This document shows positions 10,462 to 20,655 of a stretch of DNA of 64,000 bases, piece after piece. The position numbers and the translations under genes were made by a program. Below the pieces are notes generated by a model. That model was not told the DNA's origin, did not search any database, and saw only the letters and a program-made list of their open reading frames with translations. The stretch is from assembly GCA_014529385.2 (NCBI GenBank), contig CM043953.1:116467049-116531048 (forward strand), given 5' to 3'. Source of the DNA: Adiantum capillus-veneris (lineage: Eukaryota > Streptophyta > Polypodiopsida > Polypodiales > Pteridaceae). Position 1 is the stretch's first letter. Every line of letters begins with the position of its first letter.

Positions 10462-11245
10462 TGGTACAGAGTAAATGGAAGGAATGGATGGAAGGAAAGA
10501 TTTTAAAGAAAAAAAACTTCTTCAATGAGGAATGCTTCTAGCAATGGAAGTAATACTTCTCAGATTCCAGCCCCACGAGAAGGTGTGTAGACAATTTTAT
10601 GTGTAATGTCTCGACAAAGACCTCCGGATTTTCCACCACTCTCTTTATTTTGTAAAAACTTGTAGATTGCAAAGAAAATTCCTAGAATACTTTTTTTGTT
10701 ATATCGTTTTTATCATAATAGAGTGAGGGAAAAATTCTATGTTTTAGCTTCGAAGAATCTTGAGACCGTTTGTTGGTAGAATATTTTCCCAAGGCGCCAG
10801 AACTTTCGGCTTGGAGTCATCAAATTGAGCCTGAGTTCAAATTCTCCAATGTGCAAATGTCGTAGTGGGGGGCTGCTTCACTCATATCTTCCGCAGGTAC
10901 ATAAGCAACTTGAATGGAAGTTATTGATCCTTCTCTGGTGGAAGCAATTCCTTTCCTTTTCTTTCCTATAGTGATCCCATTTTTATACCAAGGGTAGGTT
11001 GATAACCTACGGTGGAAGGCCAATAAAAATGGGTACTCAACAACACATTAGCGTGCGATTGATATATGCCCCCAAAACCCAAACCTGTAGAACAAATGAA
11101 ATGTAGCACTCCGAAAACAAAGTAAGGGAAGGTATTAGTCACTTCTCCACCATGACCTACCTCCCAACCGAGGGTTGCAAAGTGGGAAAGTAGCGTTATC
11201 TAGGTCTTATCCTTCATAGTTCCTTGGGGCGTAAAGGTGGGTGGG

Positions 11246-11247
<2 letters not shown>
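10462..11247. other. No gene seen
   Basis: No domain or element boundary recognised; short frames only. Confidence 0.45.

Positions 11248-11289
<42 letters not shown>
11248..11289. repeat. Poly-G homopolymer (42 bp)
   Basis: An uninterrupted G run after GGTGGGTGGGTT. It can form G-quadruplexes and its length is likely inaccurate. Confidence 0.95.
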
Positions 11290-11290
<1 letters not shown>

Positions 11291-11774
11291 AGATTGTAGC
11301 TAAGTTCAATGGCCAAAGTTTTCACTTGGGAAACCAAAATAAGAGGATACCTAATGAAAAAGAACATATGATCAATTGTAAAAAATTCTCTAAACAAACA
11401 ATTTGAACTTGATCCCACACAAACTAGGGCATCCATCCTCTTCCACAATCACCTCTCAATTGATTGCTAAATATGAGCAAGCATTGGGGATTATCACGAC
11501 TCGATCACACACAAATTATGTTTATTTTGTTGATGAATCTGCAAGTGCACATGAATCCTAGGATGTATTGGAACAAAATTTTGGGTTGCAATCCTCCTAG
11601 GAAATTCTCAAAGCCAATATGACTACATAGTCCCCATTCTGCAACAACATGCACCTGCACTACAAAGAAAATCATTTCTTTACAAGAGGGTAAGAGAGGT
11701 AGCATACAAAAAAATTATGATCCAATTCAAAGAGGGGAGTTTACAGAGCCTCGACATCAAAAATCAAGTACCAC
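11290..11774. other. No clear gene; possible decayed gag
   Basis: Read toward the zinc-knuckle-like block at 11775-11878, this could be the remains of a retroelement gag. No domain is firm. Confidence 0.3.
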
Positions 11775-11879
11775 ACATGTGGTAAACTTGGAGACATCTC
11801 AAAGGTTTGCTACGGGGATAAAAAGTGTACCCGTTGTGGCCATGGGACGACATATCATCCACATTTCAAATGTTTCTAC
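11775..11879 (+). pseudogene. Cys-rich zinc-knuckle-like fragment
   Basis: One frame reads YHTCGKLGDISKVC and then KKCTRCGHGTTYHPHFKC, a cysteine/histidine pattern like the nucleic-acid-binding knuckles of retroelement gag proteins. It is cut at its 3' side by insertion of the Tat-like element at 11880. It is short and could be coincidental. Confidence 0.35.
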
Positions 11880-14485
11880 TGATAGCCGTTTTTCGGCTCT
11901 CCGTAATTGCCATAGTGAGTTAACCCACCCTACCAAACTCATCCAAACACTGTGGCTATCCCTACCATTTCACTGTATATAGGTGTGTGTGAGTTAGGGG
12001 ACTTTTCCATATCTTCTTAAAAACCCTTAATTAGCTAGTCACTGCGCTAGTTGAGCCAAAAATAAAAAATTAAAAATATAAAAAATATAAGTATATTATG
12101 GTCTATTTGTGTGTAAATATTTTATTGTATATAGGGCCTAAATAAAATTATTTTTCATAATTATTTTGGTATTTATTTAAATATTTCTACCTATGGTGTG
12201 TTATTTATGCTATGTACATTGACTCACCATTACCATATTTTTTCTTACCATTTTGCATACTCTTTATTCCATATAAAAATAATTTCATGCAAGCTCCTCT
12301 TATTTTTGGTGTAACTCCATCCCAACAAAAATCCAAAAAAACTAGTTTTATTTATGTGTATATTTTTTCACTATTGTGATTTTTTTCTTCCTACATCTAT
12401 TCTCTTTTACTCTCATAAATTAGAACACCAAAAATATTCATCTTTTTATGGTAGACTTATAATGAGAGAGATTTATTTTGACCCCTTTATATTTTTTCCA
12501 CCTATATTATTTATATTTGACATGTATATATTTTTTTAGACCCCTCAATATTTGATTTTCTTAGTTGTACTATTCACTTATATCATGATCTCAACAATAT
12601 CTTCAATTATAGACCTACCAAATAAGGTCAAGGGTATGTGGCATGCATGCATGTACCATGGGGAGCTCACTCTTGAAGGTATTCAAAAGAATCATCCAAA
12701 GAAGGACCTCACAAGGACCCTGTGCAGTGGAAAAAACAGTCGGTTTTGCTGAATTTTTAAAGATCACATACTCCCCGAATTTGAAAAGGTGATACAAACA
12801 AAAGTTGTAGCTCGTGAGCTGAACTTTCACCTTAAATTGTTTCATATTTTTTTGAGCTACGAGCTGTGAGATATGAGTTTATTGGTGGACCCCAGTTTGC
12901 CCATGCTATGCAACCACACTCCCTCTTCCACTTTATCATTTTCCTCTTTCACACACTCTCCTCCCTCTCCTTCCCACTCCCAAACCTGCAACTCCTATGT
13001 CCTAATTCACCCTCTTCACCATTGCCACATCTCTCACACCTCCATAGCCTTCATCCTCCATTTCTACACCCTATGTGTCCCCCTTTCTCTCTACATATAT
13101 GTCCATATTACCATACTCTCTTCAGCTTTGTAAAGAACTTCAAAAAATCAGCAAAAATCCAAGGATAACCTCTGCAAATGAAGGCTTTTATCATGAATTT
13201 TCCAAGGTTTGAAATAACATAGCTTCATCGACACGCGCTGCTTCGCCATGCTGACTGCTTCTTCTTCCGGTGCTGTAAAGAGGTGAATGTCAACTTCTCC
13301 AAGGCTTCAACCTCTCTTTACAAGCTCATCCCTTCTCTAACTTTTCTCATCATATATCTCACCATTTGGTGAATGATTTTGTAAATATTTTTTAGTGATA
13401 ATTACTAACTACTAACCACTAACCTTATTGTAAAATGCACCCTCTACTAGAGTAGGCACTCCCAAATTATTCACTCAATCCTCTCTCCTATCATCCTCAA
13501 TAGATCTCTTTCCTTGAGCCCACATCAATGTGACTCAAAGGACAAGAGAGACCCACCCTCATTAATAAATAAATAAAAAATGCATAATTTTTTATTCCTT
13601 CAAATAAACTTGATTAGGCCTAATCTTAATTGGGGCTTCTAAAACCTATAAATAGAGTCCTTCTCTCCCTTGTAGATCATCACATGATCACACTACACCA
13701 CACCATTCTCAACACATAACACACCACTCTTCAAGCCTAGTTGTGTAGAGTGTGTGCATCATGAGTACTATATTCCATCATTACACATAGGTGCATGGAG
13801 AAGCTTGAAGTTAGTTATGCCATCTAGAGGAGTGGAGTGTATGCCATACTCTTCACCACACTTGTACCCTACTCTTGTGCATAAATAAGATCTATAGTTT
13901 TGGGTGCAATTGTATGCTGCAACTACGACTCTTCTCTCCAAATTGACTTGATAAGTTGGCTCATCAGGTGGTTGAAGGTATATTGTCCTTGAAGTTTGTT
14001 GTGCCATTTCATGCTTGGTGGTTTGAGGGCTTGTTGAATTGTTTGCCTAAAAGGTAAATTGTAAGAGGGTGCTCGGTGAGAGGGCTCCCGTGACCCTCAG
14101 ACAATTTGTGTATTGGCAACAAGGTCAAGTTTTGTGTTGTCTCTCTATTTCTCATCAAGCTTTGTGTGCATCTAGTCTGTAAAGCTAAGACTCAGTTGCT
14201 CAAGTTGATTTGTGCTCTTTACCTCTCTCTGGCGTGGTGAATGTTTGTGTCTGGTGTGTGCGGCTATCTTGCATTCCCCTCTCTTTGTGCGTTTGAGTAC
14301 AAGGAGATATCACGTGCGTCCTAGTTCGCATCTACAACTAGGTGGTGCCCCTTTTCTTGTTTGGTTTCTGGATGTGGGTTGTTGTTGTCTCTGATTGTGC
14401 TTGCCCCAGCCCCAATTGAGCAGCACGGGAGCCTCGAAGGGTGTTTAGAGGCCGCTCTTCTTGTTGCCCACCCCGGACCGCCTCA
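11880..14485 (+). repeat. 5' LTR of the Tat-like element
   Basis: 2606 bp, nearly colinear with the 3' LTR, with scattered substitutions (for example TTGCCATAGTGAG against TTGCTATAGTGAA at the start). Ends are TG and CA. It holds a core promoter (TATAAATA) in its distal third and AT-rich upstream sequence. Confidence 0.92.
13647..13654 (+). promoter_or_regulatory. TATA box of the Tat 5' LTR
   Basis: TATAAATA in the context AACCTATAAATAGAGTCC, conserved at 27730-27737 in the other LTR. Transcription would start roughly 30 bp downstream. Confidence 0.65.
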
Positions 14486-14488
14486 AAT

Positions 14489-14506
14489 TGGTGTCCCCAC
14501 GGAGGA
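14489..14506 (+). other. Primer-binding site of the Tat-like element (putative)
   Basis: TGGTGTCCCCACGGAGGA starts 3 bases after the 5' LTR. It begins with the TGG expected to pair with a tRNA CCA end. I cannot assign the tRNA. It is not the Met-i site used by the copia elements. Confidence 0.45.
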
Positions 14507-14560
14507 CGGTTTGTGTATGTTTTGTGTAGGCTCAACCTTTAGCATAATCAAGTAGCTTGC

Positions 14561-14635
14561 ATGAATCATGAGAATTTGTATGATCCCTTCATTCCCATTG
14601 CAAGGCAAAAGGTACACATAATTGTTAGTACTAAG
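14561..14635 (+). pseudogene. Leader small ORF 1, 5' part (split by copia)
   Basis: An ATG at 14561 begins MNHENLYDPFIPIARQ.. and runs open for 25 codons up to the copia insertion after 14635. The frame resumes at 20192 past the target duplication. The product matches the small ORF at 37158-37370 of the minus-strand gypsy (MNQEDLYTQLIPITRQ..). It is the first open frame after the LTR/PBS and lies far upstream of gag. The function is unknown. Confidence 0.7.
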
Positions 14636-14827
14636 TGTTGGGGTATAAAGCCCAATGCGGTCGCCCAGGTAAGTGGGCGGGCCGCCAAGTATGTACACAT
14701 ATTCTTTTGTAAAAACCTAATAAGAACTCACTATGCTCTACACATTACAGTAGAGCGAGTTCACCATATCGTCGTGATCTTCTTCTCGCACTGTCTCTCG
14801 CGTCGCACTTCGGCTCGTACTCCTTCA
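14636..14827 (+). repeat. 5' LTR of the nested copia
   Basis: 192 bp, TG..CA ends, with TATAAAG near its start. It is short compared with most copia LTRs. Confidence 0.95.
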
Positions 14828-14829
14828 AC

Positions 14830-14841
14830 TGGTATCAGAGC
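14830..14841 (+). other. Primer-binding site (initiator-Met tRNA)
   Basis: TGGTATCAGAGC, two bases after the 5' LTR, is the classic plant copia PBS complementary to the 3' end of initiator methionine tRNA. Confidence 0.9.
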
Positions 14842-15925
14842 TCAGATCGAGGCTCGGGGCAGCACTGCAGGAGGCTAGAGTCACCAACTCAGATTGGAGT
14901 GAAATTCGACAGGCGAAGACACGGCCCCAAATCTCGTGGGCGAGCCCAAAGGGCTCGGTGTTGTCATAATTTCATTATGAGGTCATCTCGGCCACTGTTT
15001 GGCTTCGACAAAGGTCTGCGCAGGCCATTTTCGACTACGTGGTCTCGACGGGTGCAGATCCGACTCTGCAAATTTAGGTTTTTTCGGCCTATGACTGCAG
15101 GTGCTGAGAATATCGACACTCTCAGAGTGTTGATTTGTGGCTGTCTACACATCGAAGGACGGCTCACAGTTCTTGGAGGCGTGTCACATACGACACGGGC
15201 GCATCTACACACAGACTGTAGGCGACATCCACTAGTTCATCAGGTAGCTTGTGTTTGCTGCTTGATATTCCAGATTTCATCCTGACATTGCAGGTACTTC
15301 CACATGGGATGTATTGTCAGAGATGATGTATGTCTGTTGAGGGTTTGCTGGCTGTGAGTCACGCAGCAAACAACCGCCGCAGCGGTTACAGCATACAATG
15401 GGAAATTTGTGGATGTAGGACTTTGTGGGAAGTCTATGTACTGTCAGATTTACTGCAGCCTTTGTTGAGGGTCGAGTGAGGTTTTATTGAGCTGGGGGAT
15501 TCTCGAATGTTGAGATCCTTTCGGTGATACAGGTCTTGGAGCTATCCCTCGAGCACCCTTAGATAGGCAGCTAGGATGTATTGATTGTGAGTTAGATAGT
15601 TGGGATTGCATCTTTGCTTTACTGACGTTGAGGCATTGTCGCAGTCTATGCTTATAGGACAGTGACAGGACAGTGAGAGACAGTACAGGTGCAGGACAGG
15701 TTTACCCGCAGCTTACAGTGTCAGAGAGAAAGTGTTTTTTGAGCTGTTTTTTGGTCTGTTTTTAGTACACCAGAGCCATTTTACAAAGGAGACTCTGCTG
15801 AAATTTATGCAGAATCTGAAGCTTTCTTGGTTCATTTGATAGGTTGATATTGGTTCAGAGGTCAGCTTACAGGGGAAACTCTGCCGAATTTTTCCCAGAA
15901 AAGTAAACTACTGTGAAGCGTAGAT
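14842..15925 (+). other. Untranslated leader of the nested copia
   Basis: About 1.08 kb between the PBS and the gag start. It is longer than in most copia elements and holds no convincing coding frame. It probably carries the packaging and dimerisation signals (inference). Confidence 0.6.
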
Positions 15926-18900
15926 ATGGCTGGATCACAGCACACTGCTCTTTACAATATCAAGAAGCTGGATGGAACCAATTTCCCATTGTGGAAGAAG
16001 CAGATTTGGCACGTGTTGGTACAAAAGAAGCAGATAAAACCTATAAAGCTCAAGGGGATAAAACCAGAAGATATGGACGAAGATGAATGGAGCGAAATGG
16101 ATGAATTGGCACTTTCTACCATTATGCTGACTTTGGCAGAAAGCGTTTACTTCAATGTAGCAAACGAGATGTCGGCTTATCAAGCATGGTTAAAGCTGAG
16201 TGATCTTTATGAGAAGCAGAGTGAAGCTTCACAGGTATACTGGCTTAAGAAGCTTGTTGACTTGAAGATGAAAGAAGGGACACCTATGTCCAATCATCTG
16301 AATGAATTCAACACAATCTATAGTCAATTGTCAGCTCAAGGTGTCAAGTTTGATGAACCTGTTAGAGCTATGTTCCTGTTGATCACATTGCCAGGAAGTT
16401 GGGACACTTGTCACACAGCTTTGAGTAATTCTGCACCTCCAGATGGTTTGAACAAAGCAGGTGTAGAAGGAAGTCTGCTTATTGAAGAAACCAATAGAAA
16501 GACAATGGACAAAGTCAAAGGAACAGCCTTAGTTGTCAGGGGAAGGACCAAAGAAAAGTACAAAGGTGGAAAGAGGAATCAGTCTCGTATCAAGTCCCGC
16601 AGTGCTAAAGGCAAGAGTGACATAGAATGCTACCATTGTGGCAAGAAGGGTCACATGAAAAGAGACTGCAGAGAATGGAAAGCAAAAAAAGGCAAAGAGA
16701 AAGCTGAAGACCATGGTGAGAAGAACAAGTCCTCAGTGAAGATTCAAGAAATAAATGTGACAAACACTATTGCACAGGATGACAGTCTAGTGTCAGGAGA
16801 CATCTACTTCTTGAAGAATACAATGGACTCAGCTCTCCTTATAGCATCTGATGGAAATGCACTCAGTGACTACATTATAGACTCAGGGGCATCACTTCAT
16901 GTGTCTCCAAACAAGAAGTGGTTTACCTCTTATGTGACCACTAAAGATCATGTTCGGCTAGGCAATGGGCAGACATGTGAGATCTTAGGTGTTGGAGATG
17001 TTCAATTGAAGTTTAAGAATGGCTCTTCTTTCACGCTGAAGAATGTGAGACATGTTCCCGCAATTACAAAGAGCTTGATCAGCACAGGTTTACTTGATGA
17101 TGTTGGCTACGTCACCACTTTTGGACAGAACATGTGGAAGATATCCAAGGGTTCTATTACAGTAGCACATGGATTAAAGTCTAGAGGACTTTACATGATT
17201 TATGTATCAAATGTCTCTAAAAATGTAATCAATGTAACCGAGCAGCCGAACGTTTCTTTGTGGCATATCCGGTTAGGACATATGTCCAAGAAGGGAATGG
17301 AAATCTTGTCTCGTTCTGGTTATTTGCCTGGCTTTTCATTTAATGATTTTGAATTTTGTGAACATTGTCTGTATGGTAAGCAAACACAGCAGCCACATAA
17401 GCATAGAAGCAGTAGAAGAGATACAGAGTTGGCACTTGTTCATAGTGATTTGTGTGGACCTATGCCTAACCTATCTCTAGGGGGAGCTTCTTACTTTATG
17501 ACATTTATAGATGATTACTCGAGGAAAGTATGGGTTTACTTTCTCAAGCACAAGGATGAAGCGTTTAGTGTTTTCAAAACATTTGTGACACTTGTGGAGA
17601 ATCAGAGTGGCAAGAAGCTTAAATGCTTACCCACTGACAATGGTGGAGAGTATGTTTCAAAGGCCTTTCAGGACTTTTGCGAGTCAAAAGGTATAAAACG
17701 TGAACTTACTGCTCCTTACAATCCTCCTCAAAATGGTGTTGCTGAGAGGATGAATAGGACCATACAAGAGAAGGTCAGAAGTATGTTGTCTAATGCACAG
17801 CTGCCAAATGGGTTTTGGGCTGAAGCTGTATCAACAGCTGTTCATCTTGTAAATAGATCTCCTAGCAAGGTTTTGCAGAAGGATTCAGTGCCAGAGATGG
17901 TATGGTCAGGCAAAATGCCCTCATACAAGCATCTCAGAGTCTTTGGCTGTGAGGCATATACTCACGTTCCAAAGAAATTTAGGAACAAACTTGAGCCAAA
18001 GAGTAGAAAGTGCATCTTTCTAGGCTATGGTAATTCCGGTGAGATGGGGTACAGACTTTGGGATCCCGAATCCAGAAAGGTTGTCCGCAGCAATGATGTT
18101 CACTTTAATGAATCCAAATATCATTCTAAACCAGAGAGGGTTGAGGAGATTAGAAGAGTTGTCTTCCAAGAAGATGGACCTGCACGTGCAAGACAAAATG
18201 TCAAGGCTCAAGAGGAGCAAGGACAGGATAGAGTGGAACCACAGGTTGTGGCTGAGCCTGAGCCACCTATTGTGCGTAGATCTGGACGTGTCACGCGACC
18301 TCCTGATAGGTTTGTTCCATCTATGAATTATGTCATGTTGACTGATTGCAATGAGCCTTCATGTTACAAGGAAGTAGTGCAAATGAAGGACTCCGGTTAT
18401 TGGCAATTGGCCATGCAGTCAGAGATGACAGCTCTGCATAAAAACAAGACATGGAAGCTAGTTAAATTACCACAAGGCAAAAAGGATCTACCTTGTAAAT
18501 GGGTTTACAGGTATAAGATCACCGCTCATGATAGTCAACCAAAGTACAAAGCAAGGCTTGTTGCCAAGGGCTTTAAGCAAGAACAAGGCATTGACTTTGA
18601 TAAAGTCTTCTCTCCGGTGGTCAAGATGAATACATTGAGATGCTTTCTTGCATTGGTTGCCATATTAGATTTGGTGTTGCACCAAATGGATATCAAGACA
18701 GCGTTCTTGCATGGTGATTTAGATGTGGAAATTTACATGCAGCAGCCAGAAGGGTTTGTTGAGAAAGGCAAGGAAGATTGGGTATGCCAGTTGTTAAAGA
18801 TTCTTTATGGCTTAAAACAATCACCGAGGGCATGGTACCATAAATTCCACAAGTTTATGCTTTCTCAAGTCTACAAACGTAGTGAGTTCGATCACTGTCT

Positions 18901-19486
18901 ATATACAAAGAAGGCTAAGGATGGTAGTTGGTTGATCCTTATTTTGTATGTGGATGACATGTTGATTGATGGCAAGCACTTGGAAGAAATTTCAGCTTTG
19001 AAGTCAAAGATGGCAAAATCGTTTGACATGAAAGACATGGGTGAGGCAAGCCATATACTTGGTATGCGCATTGAGAGAGACAGATCAAAGAAGTTGATTT
19101 GGTTATCTCAAACAGAGTATATTGACAAGGTTTTGCAACGTTTCAATATGGAGAAGGGAAAGGCACTGAGTGTTCCATTGCCACCATATGTGAAACTTAG
19201 CAAACAAGATTGTCATGTGTCTGAGGAAGAAAAGGCTGAAATGAATAAGATTCCATATGCGTCTGCAGTGGGTAGTTTGATGTATGCAATGATTGCTACT
19301 CGCCCAGACATTGCATTTGCAGTGGGAGTAGTAAGTCGATACATGTCAAACCCAGGTAAGAAACATTGGGAGGCAGTGAAAGGAATATTGAGATACCTGA
19401 AAGCTACAAAGCGTATGCGTATATGCTATGGGAGTCAGGAGATAATTGTAAAGGGCTTACAAACTCAGATTATGCAGGTGACTTAG
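15926..19486 (+). CDS. Copia gag-pol polyprotein (gag, protease, integrase, RT)
   Basis: The 1186-codon frame starts at the ATG after the leader. Domains in order: gag (about residues 10-200; FPLWKKQIWHVL, HLNEFNTIYSQL), CCHC zinc knuckle CYHCGKKGHMKRDC at 235-248, aspartic protease with DSGA at 319-322, GAG-pre-integrase near 446-490, and integrase with D508, D571 and E607, a canonical D-D-35-E. Then come an RT palm near 940-960 and YVDD at 1008-1011. All visible catalytic residues are present. The final residues (from about 1170) are out of frame: RNase H continues in the next frame after a 1- or 2-base shift near 19440, so the last domain is lost. The order PR-IN-RT is diagnostic of Ty1/copia. 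Confidence 0.95.
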   Translation: MAGSQHTALYNIKKLDGTNFPLWKKQIWHVLVQKKQIKPIKLKGIKPEDMDEDEWSEMDELALSTIMLTLAESVYFNVANEMSAYQAWLKLSDLYEKQSEASQVYWLKKLVDLKMKEGTPMSNHLNEFNTIYSQLSAQGVKFDEPVRAMFLLITLPGSWDTCHTALSNSAPPDGLNKAGVEGSLLIEETNRKTMDKVKGTALVVRGRTKEKYKGGKRNQSRIKSRSAKGKSDIECYHCGKKGHMKRDCREWKAKKGKEKAEDHGEKNKSSVKIQEINVTNTIAQDDSLVSGDIYFLKNTMDSALLIASDGNALSDYIIDSGASLHVSPNKKWFTSYVTTKDHVRLGNGQTCEILGVGDVQLKFKNGSSFTLKNVRHVPAITKSLISTGLLDDVGYVTTFGQNMWKISKGSITVAHGLKSRGLYMIYVSNVSKNVINVTEQPNVSLWHIRLGHMSKKGMEILSRSGYLPGFSFNDFEFCEHCLYGKQTQQPHKHRSSRRDTELALVHSDLCGPMPNLSLGGASYFMTFIDDYSRKVWVYFLKHKDEAFSVFKTFVTLVENQSGKKLKCLPTDNGGEYVSKAFQDFCESKGIKRELTAPYNPPQNGVAERMNRTIQEKVRSMLSNAQLPNGFWAEAVSTAVHLVNRSPSKVLQKDSVPEMVWSGKMPSYKHLRVFGCEAYTHVPKKFRNKLEPKSRKCIFLGYGNSGEMGYRLWDPESRKVVRSNDVHFNESKYHSKPERVEEIRRVVFQEDGPARARQNVKAQEEQGQDRVEPQVVAEPEPPIVRRSGRVTRPPDRFVPSMNYVMLTDCNEPSCYKEVVQMKDSGYWQLAMQSEMTALHKNKTWKLVKLPQGKKDLPCKWVYRYKITAHDSQPKYKARLVAKGFKQEQGIDFDKVFSPVVKMNTLRCFLALVAILDLVLHQMDIKTAFLHGDLDVEIYMQQPEGFVEKGKEDWVCQLLKILYGLKQSPRAWYHKFHKFMLSQVYKRSEFDHCLYTKKAKDGSWLILILYVDDMLIDGKHLEEISALKSKMAKSFDMKDMGEASHILGMRIERDRSKKLIWLSQTEYIDKVLQRFNMEKGKALSVPLPPYVKLSKQDCHVSEEEKAEMNKIPYASAVGSLMYAMIATRPDIAFAVGVVSRYMSNPGKKHWEAVKGILRYLKATKRMRICYGSQEIIVKGLQTQIMQVT

Positions 19487-19905
19487 ACAACCGAAGGTCT
19501 ACGTCAGGGTATGTCTTTACATTGGCTGGTGGAGCAGTATCATGGCGTTCTATATTAGAAGATTGTGTTACTCAGTCTACTACAGAGGCTGAATATGTTG
19601 CAGCATCAGAGGCATGCAAAGAATCAATTTGGCTTAATCGACTAGTAACAGACTTGGGAATCAAAGAAGAGATGCCTGTGTTATATTGTGATAGTCAAAG
19701 TGCTATACAATTGGCTCGCAATCCAGCTTATCACTCAAAGACAAAGCATGTGGATGTGAAGTATCATTTCATCAGGGAAATGCTCGAGGATAAGCAACTT
19801 CATCTTGTCAAAGTTCACACCACAGAAAATCCTGTTGATCTACTTACAAAAGGACTTCCCTCAAAGAGCTTTGCGCATTTTCGCAAGCAGTTAGGTGTAG
19901 GGTAG
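19366..19905 (+). pseudogene. Copia RNase H, frameshifted from gag-pol
   Basis: From about 19445 this frame reads SDYAGDLDNRRSTSGYVF, TTEAEYVAASEACKE, LYCDSQSAIQLARNP and the C-terminal DLLTKGLP, the complete copia RNase H with its catalytic Asp, Glu and Asp. It would remove RNA from the RNA-DNA hybrid. It lies in a different frame from the main ORF because of one indel near 19440, so the element is not autonomous as written unless the ribosome shifts. The stop at 19905 precedes the 3' LTR by 90 bp. Confidence 0.9.
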
Positions 19906-19983
19906 TACATCACTTCTCTACATCTCTTGTATATTAGCTTGTATAGTAGCTTCTCTCACACTTAAAGTACCACATTGGACTTT

Positions 19984-19994
19984 CAGTGGGAGGT
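19984..19994 (+). other. Polypurine tract of the nested copia
   Basis: CAGTGGGAGGT directly before the 3' LTR, the expected primer site for plus-strand DNA synthesis. Confidence 0.75.
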
Positions 19995-20186
19995 TGTGGG
20001 GGTATAAAGCCCAATGTGGTCGCCCAGGTAAGTGGGCGGGCCGCCAAGTATGTACACATATTCTTTTGTAAAAACCTAATAAGAACTCACTATGCTCTAC
20101 ACATTACAGTAGAGCGAGTTCACCATATCGTCGTGCTCTTCTTCTCGCACTCTCTATCGTGTCGCACTTCCACTCGTACTCCTTCA
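19995..20186 (+). repeat. 3' LTR of the nested copia
   Basis: 192 bp, same length as the 5' LTR, with 8 substitutions. Confidence 0.95.
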
Positions 20187-20329
20187 CTAAGTTGCAATTT
20201 CAGCGAGTAATTCGTAGAATTTGAGGTCCTCTTAGGTTGACCGCGATAAACGCTTCAGTAAATCCTTTTATTTTGCCTCTCATTAGGTACGACCTTAGTT
20301 TGGACGTCTATATTTTTGTTTTTTTTTAA
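20187..20329 (+). pseudogene. Leader small ORF 1, 3' part
   Basis: After the duplicated CTAAG, the interrupted frame continues with LQFQR, AINASVNPFILPLIRYD and SLDVYIFVFF to a TAA at 20327-20329. Compared with the copy at 37158-37370, the stretch KLQFQR is identical in protein but 5 of 6 codons differ, and in SVNPFILP 7 of 8 codons differ, all synonymously. One in-frame TGA at 20222-20224 interrupts the frame. The intact product would be about 70 residues, hydrophobic at its C-terminus, of unknown function. Confidence 0.7.
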
Positions 20330-20350
20330 GCATTAGGTCATGCATAGACA

Positions 20351-20569
20351 ATGGATAATGGCCCAAGAATAGAGGTTTTCCCCTTTCATTTCACTCCACA
20401 CATTAGAATAAACATTGCAATTAGTAGAAAAATCCATTTTCAACAACGTATGGTGTTCATGTTTGGTGCCCAAAGAGTAGGAGAAATTCTCGCATCACCA
20501 AACCCTGTCATCCTGCCTCTTATTGATTATCATAGGTCATTTGATGTGAATATTTTTATTTTGTTGTAG
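20351..20569 (+). CDS. Leader small ORF 2 (72 aa), unknown function
   Basis: Open from ATG 20351 to TAG 20567-20569. The product contains RINIAISRKIHFQQRMVF, FGAQRVGEILASPNP and ILPLIDY, ending in the hydrophobic FILL. By eye about 42 of 72 residues are identical to the small ORF at 37367-37585 in the minus-strand gypsy LTR, with many synonymous codon differences. It is also homologous to small ORF 1 just upstream (shared FQ, FG, NP.ILP, DV.IF positions), so the pair arose by duplication. It lies 86 bp before gag. It may be a leader-encoded accessory protein; no known family was recognised. Confidence 0.65.
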   Translation: MDNGPRIEVFPFHFTPHIRINIAISRKIHFQQRMVFMFGAQRVGEILASPNPVILPLIDYHRSFDVNIFILL

Positions 20570-20655
20570 AATAGATTGCAATTTAGAAAACATTATTGTG
20601 TAAATTTTTTTAAGAAAGAAAAACAAAAACGTGTTGTCACTTTGAAACCGATTCA

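Larger units (their letters stand above)
14636..20186 (+). mobile_element. Nearly intact Ty1/copia retrotransposon (5551 bp)
   Basis: Two 192-bp LTRs (14636-14827 and 19995-20186) start TGT and end CTTCA. A perfect 5-bp target duplication CTAAG flanks them (14631-14635 and 20187-20191). A Met-i PBS follows the 5' LTR and a purine tract precedes the 3' LTR. One long gag-pol ORF is broken only once. The LTRs differ at 8 of 192 positions, so it is a fairly recent insertion, younger than its Tat host. The sense of insertion equals that of the host element. Confidence 0.96.

Noticed and set aside
13768-14007. Minus-strand frame of about 80 codons present in both Tat LTRs (also 27842-28090)
   Set aside because: Conserved only because the two LTRs are near-identical; no homologue elsewhere in the window and no domain.
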